From NCBI GenBank assembly GCA_009692155.1, contig SHZW01000003.1, positions 1-64,000 on the forward strand: a stretch of DNA of 64,000 bases, written 5' to 3'. Below the pieces are notes generated by a model. The model saw nothing but the letters and a program-made list of their open reading frames with translations. It had not been told where the DNA came from and made no database searches. Below are positions 53,354 through 62,186 of the stretch, piece after piece (the stretch's first letter is position 1; every line of letters starts with the position of its first letter). The translations under genes were made by a program, and so were the position numbers. The stretch comes from Nitrospiraceae bacterium (GTDB lineage Bacteria > Nitrospirota > Nitrospiria > Nitrospirales > Nitrospiraceae).

Positions 53354-53749
53354 ATGAAAGGCCTGTTCATCCGATTCGTCATCACCGGCGTGGCCGTGCT
53401 GGCCGCCGCCGAGATCGTGCCCGGTATCAAGATCGACGGCGTCCCGGCCGGCGCCGCCACCGTGATCATCCTGGCGCTGCTGAATGCGATCGTGCGGCCC
53501 GTCCTCTACCTCTTTTCCTTTCCGATGATCATGTTTTCCATCGGCCTGTTCATGGTCATCATCAATGCCATCCTGCTCCAGTTCACCTCCTGGCTGGTCA
53601 CCGGCTTCACGGTCGACGGATTCTGGCCGTCGGTATGGGCCGCGCTCCTGATCAGCGTGGTCAGCACCGTGCTGACGCTGCTGATCTCCGAAGAAGGCAA
53701 GGTCGAGGTCCTCGTCCACCGCCCCAAGCCGCCGCGCGTGCTCAATTGA
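53354..53749 (+). CDS. Phage holin family / YvlD-like membrane protein
   Basis: 131 aa with four membrane helices and the PF04020 pattern (AEIVPGIKIDG, LALLNAIVRPVLYLFSFPM, INAILLQFTSWLV, FWPSVWAALLISVVSTVL). The name holin reflects the family. Members are general small membrane proteins in many bacteria and not phage genes. CAGGAGTTACGTT precedes the ATG. Role unknown. Confidence 0.85.
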   Translation: MKGLFIRFVITGVAVLAAAEIVPGIKIDGVPAGAATVIILALLNAIVRPVLYLFSFPMIMFSIGLFMVIINAILLQFTSWLVTGFTVDGFWPSVWAALLISVVSTVLTLLISEEGKVEVLVHRPKPPRVLN

Positions 53750-53786
53750 AACCTCGCCTCAACGCTGTTACAATCCGGCCGCTCTT

Positions 53787-53821
53787 CGTTCATCGTTCAG
53801 CGTTCATCATTCAGCGTTAGG
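53787..53821. repeat. Heptamer-word array
   Basis: CGTTCAT, CGTTCAG, CGTTCAT, CATTCAG, CGTTAGG in tandem directly before the kinase gene, whose ATG follows 7 nt later. Confidence 0.8.
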
Positions 53822-53828
53822 AACCCCG

Positions 53829-55673
53829 ATGGCACACCAGGCATACGCACGAACAGACCGTTCCCCAAAGACCGAGAAGCAGACCACCCTGCAACGCGCG
53901 CTGACGACCGCGCTCAACGAATTGGGCGCCGACACGGCGCTCATCGGCATCTTCGAGGTTGAGGGCAGCCCCCTCTCCCTGCAAGGCTGCCGCGGCTTTG
54001 CCCAGCGCGAAGCCCAGGCGATCCTCCGCACGCTCTCGACGCAGGACGTGGACGCGCTGTACGCGCCGACCGTGGCAGTGGACGGCGAGTCGTTTCGCGC
54101 CATGCGGTTGCGCATGATTACGCCGGTCGCCAAAACACTGCTAGCCATTCCGTTGCAGCATCACCAGCGGACCTACGGTGTCATGGTGATCGGACGCAAG
54201 GAAAGCGCAAGCTTCACCAAAAAGGAAAAGTCGCTCCTCGAACACGCCGGCGATCAGATCACGGCCGTGCTGCATCGAGCCGAACTATTCGACGGCACGC
54301 TGCTGCTGCGCCGGCCGGCGGTCGGCTACGAGCCGGCTGCGGCAGCCCCGCCTCCGGTCGCGGCGGAACCGCTGGCGCCGCCAGCTTCCTACTCGACACC
54401 GGATATGCAGGAACGGGTGTCCACCCTGCTTGCGAACACCGCCGCGGCACTGCCCTTCGACCGCGCGCTGGTCACGCTTTACGATCCCGTTACCGGCGTC
54501 ATTGAAATCATCGGTATGGCCGGCGAAGCGAAAAGCGACGCCAAAAGCGACCCCAAGAAGGATCTAAGGCCGGGATTGCGTCTGGCCTTTGACTCCTCCG
54601 CCGCCGGATGGGCCATCCGCCACCGCAAGGCGCGCGTGGATCTGGACCTGGCGTCCACACAGGGCCGGTTCCTCGATCACAAGCCACTCTATAAGGAGCA
54701 ATACGCCTGCGCGCTCGTCGTGCCCTTCTTCGTCCGCGGGCAGGTCGGCGGGACCGTCACCGTGGCTTCCAAAACATCGGGGCAGTATTCGCTCCAGGAT
54801 ACGAAGCACCTGGAGGGCTTGATTGGAAGCCTGGTGGAGTTGCTCCAAAGCTCCCCGGCAGCGGCCGCACCCGCGGGCAGACCGGGGCCTGGGGAAACCG
54901 GGCACGACGCGCCGATCCCGGCACCGCAGGGCCCGTCCGAGCCGATGATCCGCAAGCAGGAACGACAGGCGGCCCTCGGAGAATTCAGCGCATTCCTGGC
55001 GACGGAAGTCCGCGAGCCGCTGGCCTCCGTCCGGGCGCAGCTGGAAGACATCACCCGGGAAGGCATTCTGGATTTCGATCCGCAAACGCGGGTCGAAAGC
55101 GGAATGCGTGACCTGATCCGTGTCGAGGCGACCCTCAACGAAATTCTGGACTTTGCAAAACCGCTGGAATTGAACCGCCGGCCCTGCCGCATTTCCGAAG
55201 TGATCGACGGCACCCTCAGCCTGGTCGCCACCGATCTGGAGATGAACCGGATCGCCGTGACGAAAGAGTACGAGGGACACCCCGTCCCCGTCCGGTGCGA
55301 CAACGCCAAAATGCAGCAGGTCTTCCTCAGCATCATCAAGAACGCGCTGGAAGCCATGACGCCGGGTGGGCACCTGGACATCGCCGTGTCGTCCCAGAAG
55401 GGAGGGCGCATGGTGCAGATCGTGATCAGCAACGACGGCGCGCCGATCCCCGCCGAACACGTGAGCCAGCTCTTTGAGCCGTACTTTACGACCAAGCGGT
55501 CCGGAACCGGGCTGGGCCTGGCGACAGTGAAAAAGATCGTCGACGAACACCAGGGCGAGATTTCCATCGCTGGCGGCCAGGAAAAAGGCACTGCGGTCAC
55601 GATCCAGCTCCCGGCCGCAGCTCCCCGCGGGGGACGCTTCCGTGGGCGTGGGGGCCGGGGCCGTCGCCGGTAG
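53829..55673 (+). CDS. GAF-domain sensor histidine kinase-like protein lacking the phospho-acceptor His
   Basis: 614 aa, no membrane helix. Two GAF domains (about 20-150 and 195-345), a Pro/Ala linker, a dimerisation region and a HATPase domain (from about 475) with N-box IIKNALEAM, SNDGAPIP, and G-box GTGLGLATVKKIV. At the place where kinases have A-H-E-x-R-N-P-L the sequence is A-T392-E-V-R-E-P-L, so the acceptor His is absent. The C-terminus is an RGG/RG-rich tail (last 15 residues). It may be a pseudokinase sensor or pass phosphate differently. Confidence 0.85.
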   Translation: MAHQAYARTDRSPKTEKQTTLQRALTTALNELGADTALIGIFEVEGSPLSLQGCRGFAQREAQAILRTLSTQDVDALYAPTVAVDGESFRAMRLRMITPVAKTLLAIPLQHHQRTYGVMVIGRKESASFTKKEKSLLEHAGDQITAVLHRAELFDGTLLLRRPAVGYEPAAAAPPPVAAEPLAPPASYSTPDMQERVSTLLANTAAALPFDRALVTLYDPVTGVIEIIGMAGEAKSDAKSDPKKDLRPGLRLAFDSSAAGWAIRHRKARVDLDLASTQGRFLDHKPLYKEQYACALVVPFFVRGQVGGTVTVASKTSGQYSLQDTKHLEGLIGSLVELLQSSPAAAAPAGRPGPGETGHDAPIPAPQGPSEPMIRKQERQAALGEFSAFLATEVREPLASVRAQLEDITREGILDFDPQTRVESGMRDLIRVEATLNEILDFAKPLELNRRPCRISEVIDGTLSLVATDLEMNRIAVTKEYEGHPVPVRCDNAKMQQVFLSIIKNALEAMTPGGHLDIAVSSQKGGRMVQIVISNDGAPIPAEHVSQLFEPYFTTKRSGTGLGLATVKKIVDEHQGEISIAGGQEKGTAVTIQLPAAAPRGGRFRGRGGRGRRR

Positions 55674-55732
55674 GGCGCTGTCGCGCCAGATGCAAGGCGA
55701 GAGATTCGAGGTTATGGGTGAGGCTTCTCCGA

Positions 55733-55767
55733 CCTATTGCCTATCGCCCATACCCCCTTGCCTGCGG
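55733..55767. repeat. Heptamer-word array with shared 15-nt lead
   Basis: CCTATTG, CCTATCG, CCCATAC, CCCCTTG, CCTGCGG in tandem. Upstream at 55706-55720 is the same TTCGAGGTTATGGGT seen before the array at 50819. Confidence 0.7.
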
Positions 55768-55769
55768 TC

Positions 55770-55798
55770 TTGACAGACCCCCTGATGGCCGCTAAGAT
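55770..55798 (+). promoter_or_regulatory. Sigma70-type promoter for the small secreted protein
   Basis: Perfect TTGACA (55770-55775) and TAAGAT (55793-55798), 17 bp apart. Confidence 0.7.
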
Positions 55799-55873
55799 AG
55801 CCTCGTTTTATGGCTTATTGGCGTTGATTTGAGACTCAATTTTCACTTTCTCTCATCAAAAGGAGTGCATCAT

Positions 55874-56242
55874 ATGAAGACGCTTATCGGCACTATTGCA
55901 GCACTCGCGATCGTGGGATTTTCCGTCTCAGTCGCGCTGGCGAATCCGGCGATGCTCCCCAAGCACGAAGGCTATCCGGCCAAGGCGTCGACGAGCCCGG
56001 TGACGGGCCAGCCGACGGCCAATGATGCCGGCCAGACTGGTGGTGGTGGGGATAAGGCCATCACAAAGTCCATCACCAGCACCGATAACCACGTGCAGCA
56101 GAACCTGGTCGATCCGAACAACCACCGCATCAAGGAAAAACACGGCGCCGGGCAGCTCCCGTCGGTCCAGGGTCCGCAAATCAAGATTGCGCCTCCGGTG
56201 ACCTCCGCCACCAAAATCAGCGGCGACCGCAAGATCGACTAA
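55874..56242 (+). CDS. Small secreted protein, 122 aa, unknown function
   Basis: Signal peptide (KTLIGTIAALAIVGFSVSVALA) then a low-complexity hydrophilic mature part of about 100 residues with Gly-rich GQTGGGGDKAITKS and VDPNNHRIKEKHG, no Cys. Strong AAAAGGAGTG upstream of ATG 55874. It has its own promoter and terminator, so it is a single-gene unit that could be highly expressed. Confidence 0.8.
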   Translation: MKTLIGTIAALAIVGFSVSVALANPAMLPKHEGYPAKASTSPVTGQPTANDAGQTGGGGDKAITKSITSTDNHVQQNLVDPNNHRIKEKHGAGQLPSVQGPQIKIAPPVTSATKISGDRKID

Positions 56243-56262
56243 GCGTCGTCAGGTCCGAATAG

Positions 56263-56296
56263 AAAAGGGGAAGCCGGTCGCCGGCTTCCCCTTTTT
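56263..56296 (+). terminator. Rho-independent terminator
   Basis: AAAAGGGGAAGCCGG, 3-nt loop, CCGGCTTCCCC then TTTTT. A strong stem with U-tract. Confidence 0.9.
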
Positions 56297-56342
56297 CTTT
56301 GTCTCACGTCGAATTTCTTTTGTCTCAGCGACCGGGCACTCC

Positions 56343-56912
56343 TCACTTATTACTTTTCACTTTTAACTTTTGACTTGGCGCGAGACGAAATCTCCATCGT
56401 CTCTTTGCCCAGATGCCGGCATAATCCACCCCGATCCGGCGACCTGTCGTGACCGCCGACGCCGCTGTTCGTCCTCCCCGATCTTCCACCCACAATGCCC
56501 TGCCCTTCGTCAGATCCAACCGGTTCAGTCTCCGATCGATCGCAAGAAACCGGCAGACGCGTCCCGGTCCGTCGATCAGCGCCTGCGTGTCGACATCCTC
56601 CACAGCCCGCACCAGCACGGCTGACGGATAACCGACCCGTTCCGTTACGATATTGAAACAGTGGTACATGCCGTAGATAAGATAGACGTATGAGATGCCG
56701 GCCGGACCAAACATGACTTCGGTGCGGGCCGTGCGCCCCTTCGAGGCATGGCAGGCACGGTCCTCCATGCCGATGTAGGCTTCCACTTCGACGATGCGTC
56801 CGGCCAGAGTCTTGCGTCCGTTCTTTCGAACGAGATATTTACCCAGCAGCGACCGCGCGACTTGTAACGTGGGACGGCTGAAATAGGGTCTCTTGAGAAT
56901 CCTGGCAGCCAT
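56343..56912 (-). CDS. DNA-3-methyladenine glycosylase (AAG/MPG family)
   Basis: 189 aa. Removes alkylated bases. LARSLLGKYLVRK-like start, GRIVEVEAYIGMEDRACHASKGRTART with the Glu that activates water, MFGPAGISYVYLIYGMYHCFNIVTE and VLVRAVE are diagnostic. The last eight residues (KLKVKSNK) are encoded by a heptamer-word array and are unlike the family end. Start ATG 56912 follows the decayed TonB gene with a 4-nt gap. Confidence 0.93.
   Translation of the reverse strand: MAARILKRPYFSRPTLQVARSLLGKYLVRKNGRKTLAGRIVEVEAYIGMEDRACHASKGRTARTEVMFGPAGISYVYLIYGMYHCFNIVTERVGYPSAVLVRAVEDVDTQALIDGPGRVCRFLAIDRRLNRLDLTKGRALWVEDRGGRTAASAVTTGRRIGVDYAGIWAKRRWRFRLAPSQKLKVKSNK
56344..56378. repeat. Heptamer-word array at the glycosylase 3' end
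   Basis: CACTTAT, TACTTTT, CACTTTT, AACTTTT, GACTTGG in tandem. Encodes the last residues of the protein. Confidence 0.8.
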
Positions 56913-56916
56913 CAGA

Positions 56917-58964
56917 TCAAAAATACCATGCGACGCCGCCCATAAACATCCTCGGATTCCCCGGCACAAAATGAATATCCGTCACCCCCGCCGGCTCGTT
57001 TCGCAGACGTGAATTGAAGGCAAACGTCGCCTGTTCCCAGTCCGTATCAAGAAGATTCTGGATGAACATGAACGCCTCCAGACGCCCACGCTCGAGCTTC
57101 ACGGGAAGCTTGTAGCGCATGGACAGGTCGAAATCGATCCACGAAGGCGCCTTGATGCTCCGGTCCTCAGTCAGTGGACGGACACCCAGATAGGTCGCTT
57201 GCAGTTGCGACGTCAAGCCCTGCGGCCATTGCAGGATGAAGGCACCATATCCCGTCAGCTCGGGCGCCAGAGGAATAGCATCGCCGTTCCTGAACTTGGG
57301 GCTCGTCATCGTGAAGCTGCCGTTGAAATACAACGGACCCATGATTTGACCGCGCGCGGCGACCTCCATGCCGCGTCGCCTGGAGGCGCCGCGAATCTCG
57401 GTTGTCCCCTCGTCTCCGACGAACACCAGTTCGGATTTGAGATCCACCTGCCACAACGTGGCTGTCAGTTCCAGTCCATCGGCCCCCAGGGTTTTGACTT
57501 CACCCCCACCTCATAGGTCTTGGCCCGCGCGAGAGGCGACGAGCCGGCGACGACGGCTGACCGCGCATCGTTGCTGTGGAACCCCTCGCCGTAATTCGCG
57601 AATAACTCCGTCTTGAACCACGGTCCCAGGATCAGGTTGGCCTTCGGGAGCACCATCGAAGAAGTCTTTCGACCGGCCGGCTGCCCGGCACAGGTGTCGC
57701 AACGATTGCGGACATCGAAGGCAAAGAACTCGCTCCTGAGCCCGCCGGCCAATCTCACCCATGGCGCCGGCTGAATCTCCAGTTTCGCAAAGGGCGAGTA
57801 GGAGGCTTCGAGGACGTCACTGTCCGTCGTCGTTCCGGTCGGGTCACGCTTCGTCTGGGGGCCAAGCCGCGCGTGAATGTCGTCCACCCGGATTTGCACG
57901 CCGATCGTTGTCGATGCATCCATGTCCATCAGCTTGCCGGCCTGGCGATAGCCCGTATCCCCGCCGTAGATGACGCGCCGGTCCGACTGCTGGATGCCGT
58001 CGCCGTTGACCGGATCGTTCAGGAGGAAAGTGAAATTCGTATAGAGGTCGAATTTATAATATTGCGCATGGGCATTGGCAAAGAAGCTCCCGCCGCCAGT
58101 CGTATCATAGTGATAGTTCAGCTTTCCTGTCGCACGGGTGGTTTGTCCGCCTTCGGTCGGATCGATCGCGCCGAAGCGATCCAGCGAGCCATCCGTCACC
58201 GCCCGCAGTTGAATTTCTCCCGAAGCGTTCCACTGGGCCTTGTGATAGGTGCCGGTGAGGCTCAGCTCCGACCGGTTCGTCGGATTCATCGTCGCCTTGC
58301 CCATGACATTGGTGCGGAAGTAGCGGTTGTCGTTCTGGAACGGCCCGTTCGTATAGTAGCCCTCGGCCGAAAATAACGTGCGGACCTTGCCCGTGGTCGG
58401 TGAGAACATCAGCAGATGCCGCTGCGTGTCGAACTGCCCGCCGGCCAGTTGCACCACGCCTTCCTTGACGACCTCGCGGGTCTTGAAATTCACGGCACCC
58501 GCCGTCGCGAAATCCCCGAACTGGGCGTGATAGGCCCCCTTATGCACGTCGAGGCCTTCGATGGTCTCGGGGATGATGAAATTCAGGTCGGTATAGCCCT
58601 GTCCGTGGGCATGCGTGCGAAAATTGATTGGCATTCCGTCCGAAAAGAACGCAACGTCGGTACCGTGATCCGCGTCGAATCCGCGCAGAAAATACTGGTC
58701 GGCCTTGCCCGCGCCGCCGGAATGCTCCACGGCAATGAAACCGGGAATCAGGCGCAGCACCTAGGCGGGGCGGCCCTGCGGCTGCAAAAGGTATTCCTTG
58801 TCCGGGATGAACTGCTGCGAGGAGGCTGCGACCGGACGCTCGGTCGTCACCCCGACTTCCGGCACGGTGATCTCCGGCGCCTCCGGATCGTGCGCAAATA
58901 ACGGGGATACGCCACCCAAAGATATAAACAACCAGATTGGGAGAAGAAACCTGAGCGGACGCAT
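56917..58964 (-). pseudogene. TonB-dependent receptor, decayed (one stop, one frameshift)
   Basis: Exported start (MRPLRFLLPIWLFISLGG) and a TonB-box-like segment PEITVPEVG lead into a plug domain. TAG at 58761-58763 splits QGRPA and VLRLIPGFIAVEHSG, both in one frame. Near 57483-57487 a run of five C on the plus strand (G on the coding strand) has lost one base: KSKPWG continues in the other frame as ADGLELTATLWQVDL. The length 2048 is one base short of a multiple of three. The rest is a complete 22-strand barrel type gene ending in WYF. With nikR upstream, it was probably a nickel receptor. Confidence 0.82.
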
Positions 58965-58972
58965 ACGACGAC

Positions 58973-59389
58973 TTAATGAAACGCTTCCCCGGTTGTCGTC
59001 ATAGCCAGCTTTCCGTGTTTCACGCCCTTGGTGCCAATGAGGATATCGGCGACTTTCCTGACTTCAGAGCCCCTGCCCCGCACGACGAGAACCTCCAGAC
59101 AATGGTCATGGTCCAGATGCACGTGCATGCCGGATACGATCAGGTGCTGATAATCGTGCTGAATGCTGGTCAGTTTGTCGGTGAGGGCGCGGACGTGGTG
59201 GTCGTAGACGATCGTGACAGTCCCGACCGTTTCCTTATTCGCATGCCATTCCTGCCCGACTAGGTTGTCCCGAATCAGATCCCGGATGGCTTCGGAGCGG
59301 TTGCTATAGCCCTTTTGGGCGATTAGCCCGTCAAAGTCATCGAGCAGATGGTGGTCCAGAGAGATGCCGAACCGGACGAGTTTCTTCAT
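58973..59389 (-). CDS. nikR: Nickel-responsive regulator NikR
   Basis: 138 aa. Ribbon-helix-helix start [36 protein letters not shown] (in parts) and the ACT-like C-terminal domain with the nickel ligands in [18 protein letters not shown]. It represses nickel uptake genes when nickel is bound. The stop is 8 nt from the decayed TonB receptor start, so both would be in one operon. Its own operator precedes it. Confidence 0.94.
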   Translation of the reverse strand: MKKLVRFGISLDHHLLDDFDGLIAQKGYSNRSEAIRDLIRDNLVGQEWHANKETVGTVTIVYDHHVRALTDKLTSIQHDYQHLIVSGMHVHLDHDHCLEVLVVRGRGSEVRKVADILIGTKGVKHGKLAMTTTGEAFH

Positions 59390-59400
59390 GGCAGGCTCCA

Positions 59401-59427
59401 GTGTTACGTTTATTAATTTCGTAGCAC
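59401..59427 (-). promoter_or_regulatory. NikR operator
   Basis: GTGTTAC, 13 nt, GTAGCAC is a near-perfect palindrome of the NikR type described for delta-proteobacteria (GTGTTAC-N13/14-GTAACAC, from memory). It ends 11 nt before nikR and overlaps a -10-like TACGAA, with TTGACT 18 bp upstream (plus 59442-59447). Confidence 0.65.
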
Positions 59428-59473
59428 TAATGGATAAATCAAGTCAACGGGAAAACTCGTGAGAGAAGAAGGG

Positions 59474-60901
59474 CTATTCGCCTTCGATGGGTACGAAGAG
59501 GACAGTGCCCTGGCGGTTGATGAGCAGGAGGGTCAGGTCTTTGGGTTTGATCGGCTCGACGAGCCGTTGATAGGCTTCGAGATCCTCCACCGGCTTGCGA
59601 TTCACTTCCAGAATCTGGTCGCCCATGGAAATGCCGGCCGACTCGGCGAGACTGCCTTCCTCGACCCCCGTGACGACCACGCCGGTGGTTGAAGTGAGCC
59701 CGAGCTGGCGCGCCACCGGAGGCGTGATTTCCTCCACGAGCAAGCCGCCGAGCGGATGGCCCATGGTAACGCCGTGCGCGATAGCCGTCGCCCGCTTCGT
59801 CCGCTCGCGGGGCGCTTCCTGGATGACCAGCTCGGCCTGCATCGGCTTGTTCTCACGAATGATGTCGAGCTTGTGCCGGCTGCCGATCGGTACCAGCGCA
59901 ATTATGTTTCGCAACTTGCCGGAGTCCACGACATCCTTGCCGTCAAACCGCAGCACGACATCGCCACGCTTGAGCCCGGCTTTTTCCGCCGATCCTCTGG
60001 CAAAAATATCCGTGACGATCACGCCCTTCACATCCGGCAACTTGAACATCTTGCCCAACAGTGGGGTCACGTTCTGCGTATTGGCGCCGAGAAATCCACG
60101 CACCACCCGTCCGGTCTTGAGCAAACTCTGCATCGCTGCGCGCGCCATGTTGCTGGGAACCGCGAAGCCGACACCGACGCTGCCGCCGGTCGTGCTGGCG
60201 ATCGCCGTATTGATGCCGATCAGCTCGCCTTTCGTATTCACGAGCGCCCCGCCCGAATTGCCGGGATTGATCGGCGCATCGGTCTGGATGAAATCTTCGT
60301 AATCGGCGACTCCGACGTCCGCCCGCCCCACCGCGCTCACGATGCCGAACGTGACCGTCTGGTTGAGGCCCAGCGGATTCCCTATGGCCAGTACAAAATC
60401 GCCGACGGTAAGCGTGCCGGAATCTCCCCACGGAATAGTGGGAAGGCCGTTCGCGTCGATTTTGACCACCGCCACGTCGGTCTTGGGATCGGTCGCGACG
60501 ACACGGCCCTTGAACTGCCGCCGGTCGGCCAGCAGCACTTCAACGTTCACCGCTTCGGCCACGACGTGATTGTTCGTGACAATGTAGCCGTCCGCCGAGA
60601 CGATGACGCCGGAGCCCTGCCCATATTGACGGCGCGGCGCCGGTTGGGAGAACAGGCCGAACGGCAGGCCTTCGTCGCTGAACAGCTGGTCCCGAACGAT
60701 CACCGTGGACGCGATATTCACGACCGCCGGAGTGACTTTCGCGGCGGTGTGCTTGATCTGTCCCTGGAGGTCGGACAAGGCCGAGTGCGAGGCCGGCTTT
60801 TCGGCAGAAATGGCCGGTAGCCCCCCCGATAGAAGACCCAATCCAACGAGGCCGACCAGTCCGGCCAGGCCGACGATCAGATGGCGCGCGGTGCTCGACA
60901 T
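59474..60901 (-). CDS. degQ: DegP/HtrA family periplasmic serine protease
   Basis: 475 aa. Signal peptide, then a trypsin-like domain with catalytic triad His (VTNNHVV), Asp (PKTDVAVV), Ser (NPGNSGGAL), and two PDZ domains at about 260-350 and 370-470. Degrades or refolds misfolded periplasmic proteins. It lies 4 nt upstream of nothing on its strand other than the dsbA-like gene (which precedes it), suggesting an envelope quality-control pair. Confidence 0.93.
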   Translation of the reverse strand: MSSTARHLIVGLAGLVGLVGLGLLSGGLPAISAEKPASHSALSDLQGQIKHTAAKVTPAVVNIASTVIVRDQLFSDEGLPFGLFSQPAPRRQYGQGSGVIVSADGYIVTNNHVVAEAVNVEVLLADRRQFKGRVVATDPKTDVAVVKIDANGLPTIPWGDSGTLTVGDFVLAIGNPLGLNQTVTFGIVSAVGRADVGVADYEDFIQTDAPINPGNSGGALVNTKGELIGINTAIASTTGGSVGVGFAVPSNMARAAMQSLLKTGRVVRGFLGANTQNVTPLLGKMFKLPDVKGVIVTDIFARGSAEKAGLKRGDVVLRFDGKDVVDSGKLRNIIALVPIGSRHKLDIIRENKPMQAELVIQEAPRERTKRATAIAHGVTMGHPLGGLLVEEITPPVARQLGLTSTTGVVVTGVEEGSLAESAGISMGDQILEVNRKPVEDLEAYQRLVEPIKPKDLTLLLINRQGTVLFVPIEGE

Positions 60902-60905
60902 ACGG

Positions 60906-61550
60906 TTATCGCTTGCCGTCCTTTACCAGAATGCTCGCGATGACGGTTTTTAAATTCTCCGGACTCAGGTTCTCTCCCTCGACCTTGATGTTCCCGTCCA
61001 GCACCACCGTCGGCGTGGATTGAACCTTCACCCGCTCGCCCAGCTTGCGGCCCGCCTGAACCGCTTCGGCAGGCTTTCCGCTGGCAAGTCCGGCCTCGAA
61101 GGCGACGGGATCGAGACCCACTTCTCTAATCAACGTCTCACGGATCACCTTGTCAAAAATGTGCAGCCGATCCTTGTGAATCGTGCGAAACAGCGCATTT
61201 TTCATCTCCACGCCCTTGCCCATGGTCCTGGCCTGCTCGTACATCTCGAACGCCGTGGGCAGCTTGCCGCCGATCACCGGAAAACCGATCATGTTGACCT
61301 CGACCTTGCCGCTAAACTCCTTTTCGATAAACGGCACCAGCGCCTGCTCGAACGCATGGCAATGGGGACAATAAAAATCGGCAAATTCCGTCAGCTTGAC
61401 CTTGCCGGCCTGGTGCGTGGACGTTTCTTTCAAGAGTTCATACTTGCCGGCCGGCTTCGGCTGCGCGGCTGGTCCCGCCCATGCCGCTCCTCCAATCATC
61501 CAGCAGACCAGCGCAATCGTCAGCCACCCCGTCGCATACTCTCGACGCAT
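60906..61550 (-). CDS. DsbA-like thiol:disulfide interchange protein
   Basis: 214 aa. Signal peptide (WLTIALVCWMIGGAAWA), thioredoxin fold with insertion, active site FYCPHCHAFE (CPHC) as in DsbA, and cis-Pro region STPTVVLDG. Introduces disulfides in the periplasm. Start ATG 61550 follows AAAGGACG. It is next to the HtrA gene in one transcript with a shared divergent control region with slp. Confidence 0.9.
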   Translation of the reverse strand: MRREYATGWLTIALVCWMIGGAAWAGPAAQPKPAGKYELLKETSTHQAGKVKLTEFADFYCPHCHAFEQALVPFIEKEFSGKVEVNMIGFPVIGGKLPTAFEMYEQARTMGKGVEMKNALFRTIHKDRLHIFDKVIRETLIREVGLDPVAFEAGLASGKPAEAVQAGRKLGERVKVQSTPTVVLDGNIKVEGENLSPENLKTVIASILVKDGKR

Positions 61551-61590
61551 ATGCTTCGTCCTTTCTCGATAGTTCCGCAAAAACGCGCCC

Positions 61591-61629
61591 ATTATAGCCA
61601 ATTCGATTCTCTGATGCCTCTGTTATAAT
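61591..61629. promoter_or_regulatory. Divergent -10 boxes for dsbA-like gene and slp
   Basis: TATAAT on the minus strand (plus 61591-61596) and TATAAT on the plus strand (61624-61629) face away. Their -35 regions overlap and are weak. The plus-strand -10 is only 5 nt from the slp ATG, so that mRNA should be leaderless. Confidence 0.55.
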
Positions 61630-61634
61630 GGACC

Positions 61635-62183
61635 ATGTTCCGGTTCTCGCCGATGGGTCTGGGAGGCCTCGCGCTGATGGCGCTCCTTGCCGGCTGCGCC
61701 TCCGGCAATGTCGTGCCTCCTGCCCTCCAGGCCCAGCTCGATAAAACCCTGACGTTTCCGCAGCTTCGGGAAGCGCCGGATTCCTACCGCGGGCATATTA
61801 TGATGGTGCTTGGTGGCGAGGTGCTGTCGGCTAAACGCTTGAAGGATGGAACCAGGATCGAAGTGCTGGAGATTCCGCTGGACGGCTCGCTCCAGCCGGG
61901 GATGGACCGCACCGCATCGCGAGGGCGTTTCATCGCCGTCCAGAAGGAATTCCTGGACCCGGCGACAATTCCACCCGGCACGCGACTCACCCTCGTTTGC
62001 GAAGTGACCGGCTCCGTGGCCGATAAACTCGACGAAACGGACTATACCTACCCGATGGTGGAGATCAAATCGCTGAAAGTCTGGCCGCACAGGGACACGC
62101 TGTCCGGCCTTCCCAACTACTATTACCCGCCCTCCTACTACTGGCGGCCGTATTATTACAACTTCGGACGGATCAGACGGTAG
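61635..62183 (+). CDS. slp: Slp family outer membrane lipoprotein
   Basis: 182 aa. Lipobox LALMALLAGC (residues 12-21) then a Slp domain: APDSYRGHIMMVLGGEVLSAKRLKDGTRIEVLEIPL and PGTRLTLVCEVTG, ending Tyr-rich (YYYPPSYYWRPYYYNFG). Slp lipoproteins are outer-membrane, stationary-phase or stress linked. No Shine-Dalgarno sequence, consistent with a leaderless message. Confidence 0.88.
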   Translation: MFRFSPMGLGGLALMALLAGCASGNVVPPALQAQLDKTLTFPQLREAPDSYRGHIMMVLGGEVLSAKRLKDGTRIEVLEIPLDGSLQPGMDRTASRGRFIAVQKEFLDPATIPPGTRLTLVCEVTGSVADKLDETDYTYPMVEIKSLKVWPHRDTLSGLPNYYYPPSYYWRPYYYNFGRIRR

Positions 62184-62186
62184 GAA

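Noticed and set aside
53354-53749. Prophage remnant because of the holin name
   Set aside because: The family is widespread in chromosomes and no other phage gene is near.
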